A stretch of 46,898 bases of DNA from Acidobacteriota bacterium (GTDB lineage: Bacteria > Acidobacteriota > Terriglobia > Bryobacterales > Bryobacteraceae), in NCBI GenBank assembly GCA_025353165.1, contig JANXRE010000082.1, positions 1 through 46,898 on the forward strand, in the 5' to 3' direction. The stretch's first letter is position 1. Each line of letters starts with the position of its first letter. A program made the translations under genes and the position numbers. Shown here in pieces: positions 44,953 through 46,898 of this stretch. The notes beneath the pieces were generated by a model. It had not been told where the DNA came from, did no database searches, and worked only from the letters and a program-made list of their open reading frames with translations.

Positions 44953-46100
44953 AGGCGAATCAGCGCCACCTCGGGAGGCGCGCCCAAACGGGCCGGGAGG
45001 CCGACCGTTCCGATTCCTCGGGTCACGTACGCCGACGCGTCGCCGTGCCGGAAAACACCGTACACATACTGCGTGTAGAAGCGCGCGATGCTGATGTTCT
45101 GATCGAGAATTTCGGCCGTGATCTGGCCGCCATGCGTGTGACCCGCGATGGTTGCCTGGAAGCCCTTTTCCGCCGCCACCGGGAAAACGTCGGGGTTGTG
45201 CGAGAGCAGAATGTTGGGCATCCCCGGCACAACCAGTTTCTCCGCGCCGGTCAGGTAAGGCGCGTGGAACTTCTGATAATCCACGCCGGCGAAGTTGAGA
45301 TCGGCGCTGCCAAAGCGGAACACGCGATTGCGGGAACGGAGGAAATCGATTCCGATCTTCGCGCCCTCGTCCGTCACGTAGTCCATCGTTCTGGTGTAGA
45401 CCTCGTGATTTCCCAGACAGCCGATCACGCCCGCGTCGGCGCGGAGCCGCTTCAATTCCGCCAGGCAGTCGTCGAGCGGATCTCCGACGGTGCTGATCAG
45501 GTCCCCCGTGACCAGTGCGATATGGGCGCGGGTTTCATTCGCCATATCGATGGCCCGCCGGAATTCCCGCGCGGTCAGGTACGGACTCAGGTGAATGTCG
45601 GAGACTTGCACCAGCCGTAGCCCGTGCAGGTCGCGGGGAAGTCCGCGGACCGGGAGATCGACGATCCGCAATTTCAAGTCGCTGCGCTCGATGAAGACTC
45701 CGTATCCGGCGGCGATCGCGGGCGCTCCCAAAACGGCGCCGCGCGCCGCCAGCAGGAATCCCCGGCGCGCCGGGCTGTGGCGAGGGCCAGGCCGGGGTAT
45801 GGCTCGCACCACCAGTAGAGCGGCCATGGCAGCCAGCGAAAACAGCGCCCACATCAAGCCGGCCGCCCGCACCAGCAGAACCAAGTCGTGCGAGAGGAGC
45901 ATCATGCCGCGCGAAGTGTTGGCCCCGAAACCGGCCATCAGCAGCCCCGCCGAAAGAAGCAGGCCGGCCGGCGCGGCCCAACGTTTCCAGCGAGCTGGCC
46001 GGGAGCGCCGCACCCACATCCAGGCCACGGCGCATTGGAGGGCGAAAACCACGGCAAACGCAATAACTTCGGGCAGTCGTCTCAACAGCGGCAGCAGCAT
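44940..46100 (-). CDS. Membrane-anchored metallophosphoesterase (YkuE/YaeI-like)
   Basis: 386 residues. The first ~140 residues contain four hydrophobic helices (AFAVVFALQCAVAWMWV, GLLLSAGLLMAGFGA, AGLMWALFSLAAMAALLVV and AVLGAPAIAAGYGVFI). The catalytic domain follows with LVQVSDIHLSPYLT, LVTGDLISTVGDP, GCLGNHEVY, LLSHNPDVFP and AGHTHGGQI. YkuE/YaeI-type enzymes hydrolyse UDP-sugar or lipid phosphate bonds (e.g. LpxH/LpxG-like activity is known in the superfamily). A role in lipid metabolism is possible but only inference. First gene of a two-gene unit. Confidence 0.86.
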   Translation of the reverse strand: MLLPLLRRLPEVIAFAVVFALQCAVAWMWVRRSRPARWKRWAAPAGLLLSAGLLMAGFGANTSRGMMLLSHDLVLLVRAAGLMWALFSLAAMAALLVVRAIPRPGPRHSPARRGFLLAARGAVLGAPAIAAGYGVFIERSDLKLRIVDLPVRGLPRDLHGLRLVQVSDIHLSPYLTAREFRRAIDMANETRAHIALVTGDLISTVGDPLDDCLAELKRLRADAGVIGCLGNHEVYTRTMDYVTDEGAKIGIDFLRSRNRVFRFGSADLNFAGVDYQKFHAPYLTGAEKLVVPGMPNILLSHNPDVFPVAAEKGFQATIAGHTHGGQITAEILDQNISIARFYTQYVYGVFRHGDASAYVTRGIGTVGLPARLGAPPEVALIRLCAI

Positions 46101-46151
46101 TCGACTCAGCCTTTATTCTAACGGCTCGGCAGATTCAGACACTCAAGTCTG

Positions 46152-46538
46152 ATGAAACGCGTTGTATGGGGTTCGGATTTCCGCGCCTGCTCGCAGCCGC
46201 GTCCGTTTCATCGTCCCAACATTCCGCTGCCTCTGGAGCTGAACGGCGTCTCCTTCACTGTCGAGGGAAAGGCCGCGCCGCTGTTGTACGTCTGGCCGAC
46301 CCAGGTCAACGCCCTGGTCCTGTCCGAGATCCCAGTCGCCGCCGGGCAAACGCGTCAGGGTGTTCCGGTAGTCGTGAAAGGCCCGGGCGGCGCCTCGGCG
46401 CTACCAATCCGGCGTCGAATCAAGTGACTCTACGCGGGGCTAACGCCCAGATACCCGGGCATCTACCAGGTGAACCTCGCGCCCATGGGCACGCTCTCCG
46501 ACCGCCTGTTCATCCGAGGCGATGGGTGGCAGAGCTAG
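46152..46538 (+). pseudogene. Broken Solibacter-type C-terminal domain (TIGR03437-like)
   Basis: The frame reads IPLPLELNGVSFTVEGKAAP, then LLYVWPTQVNALVLSEIPVA and VPVVVKGPGGASA, the pattern of the C-terminal beta domain repeated in many Solibacter secreted proteins. A TGA at 46425-46427 interrupts it; in the same frame LYAGLTPRYPGIYQVNLAPM follows, the usual end of that domain, with a TAG at 46536. The large N-terminal part of such proteins is missing. No signal peptide. A decayed fragment. Confidence 0.65.
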
Positions 46539-46844
46539 TGCAGTGTCCATGAAATAGATGGACAGGAACCGTTCCCGAGCAACATTCTCCCCGTCTCGTT
46601 TCGGGATCCCGGGCTGACACACGCCCAGGGCTTCCTCCCGGTAGCGAATACTCACACGCCGGGAAGCTTCATTGATGAATTCCTTCGGCCCGCAAGGACC
46701 GCAAAGCCAGGTTCGCTCTGTACGTTGACGGAGAACTGATCGCCTCCAAAGACGCAAAGCATATTCCAATCGAACGATGAGCCTGAACGACGGGGAACCC
46801 GGCGTTCAGGGGAATCTCCTTTCTAAGTTTTGTAAGAGGACAGA
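46539..46844. other. Gene-poor stretch with decayed coding traces
   Basis: 306 bases. It holds a small inverted repeat (TGTCCAT / ATGGACA, 46544-46564) and an open + strand tail at 46683-46781 reading KARFALYVDGELIASKDAKH before a TGA, which may be the end of a lost gene. An 8-bp-stem hairpin follows at 46782-46810. Nothing could be named. Confidence 0.35.
46782..46810 (+). terminator. Hairpin upstream of the last gene
   Basis: CCTGAACG (46782-46789) and CGTTCAGG (46803-46810) form an 8-bp stem around a GC-rich loop, directly after a TGA, followed by a mildly T-rich stretch. It could terminate transcription before the gene starting at 46845. Confidence 0.35.
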
Positions 46845-46898
46845 ATGAGCGATGGGAAAGTGGGAATCCTGCTTTTGGATTTCCACTTTTCCTCGCGG
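46845..46898 (+). CDS. N-terminal start of an unidentified gene (partial)
   Basis: ATG at 46845 preceded by AGAGGA at a good distance. Eighteen codons (MSDGKVGILLLDFHFSSR) run to the window edge without a stop. Too short to identify. Confidence 0.4.
   Translation, partial: MSDGKVGILLLDFHFSSR

Noticed and set aside
46544-46564. Inverted repeat TGTCCAT / ATGGACA as an end of a small mobile element
   Set aside because: No matching second end and no target duplication were found; it may be chance.
1-46898. CRISPR arrays, tRNA and rRNA genes
   Set aside because: No evenly spaced repeats and no convincing tRNA or rRNA signature was noticed on reading; a dedicated search (tRNAscan, Rfam, CRISPR finder) was not possible here.

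Overview
The window is a high-GC bacterial chromosome segment that most resembles an Acidobacteriota genome of the Bryobacterales / Candidatus Solibacter type. The main lineage clues are a large TonB-dependent receptor with an N-terminal carboxypeptidase-regulatory-like domain, and a broken copy of the Solibacter-type C-terminal domain (TIGR03437-like, recognised by eye) near the right end. The genus-level placement is inference. The dense division cluster and the DNPR motif in MurE point to a Gram-negative-type, meso-DAP cell wall.

Left arm (1-7300, + strand): the end of clpX, then lon, the ribosome-assembly GTPase engB (ysxC), rho with a long low-complexity N-terminal extension, a GT-C (ArnT/PMT-like) membrane glycosyltransferase and a GT2 dolichyl-phosphate-mannose-synthase-like enzyme. 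The last two probably work together: the GT2 would charge a polyprenyl carrier and the GT-C enzyme would use it. A perfect 9-bp hairpin closes this block, followed by the remains of a HigB/HigA-like toxin-antitoxin pair.

Division/cell wall block (26250 down to 7787, - strand): an uninterrupted dcw cluster reads mraZ, rsmH, ftsL-like, a small unknown gene, ftsI, murE, murF, mraY, murD, ftsW, murG, a GT-C-like membrane protein, murC, ftsQ, ftsA, ftsZ. Many genes overlap by 1-11 bases. murB and ddl are absent. Two genes are not standard members: one resembles the N-terminal part of an IS110-type transposase without its catalytic residues, the other is a polytopic membrane protein between murG and murC. 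A good promoter and three GTGG-type boxes at 10-base spacing (candidate MraZ operators) precede mraZ.

Accessory region (26400-42900): a broken FRG-domain gene, an intact GNAT/RHH toxin-antitoxin module (TacAT-like) with a palindromic operator candidate, an Fsr-like MFS exporter divergent from a TonB-type receptor plus PafA-like phosphatase pair, a flippase coupled to an asparagine-synthase-like protein lacking most of its glutaminase domain, an FHA-GAF-SpoIIE-phosphatase regulator, a frameshifted ISNCY-type insertion sequence with terminal inverted repeats and an 11-bp target duplication just upstream of that regulator, an orphan sugar-binding lipoprotein coupled to rlmH, an unknown two-helix membrane protein and a P63C-domain fragment.

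Right arm (43037-46898): accD, a small zinc-ribbon protein, two overlapping metallophosphoesterases on the - strand, a broken Solibacter-type domain, and the first codons of a gene that runs off the window.
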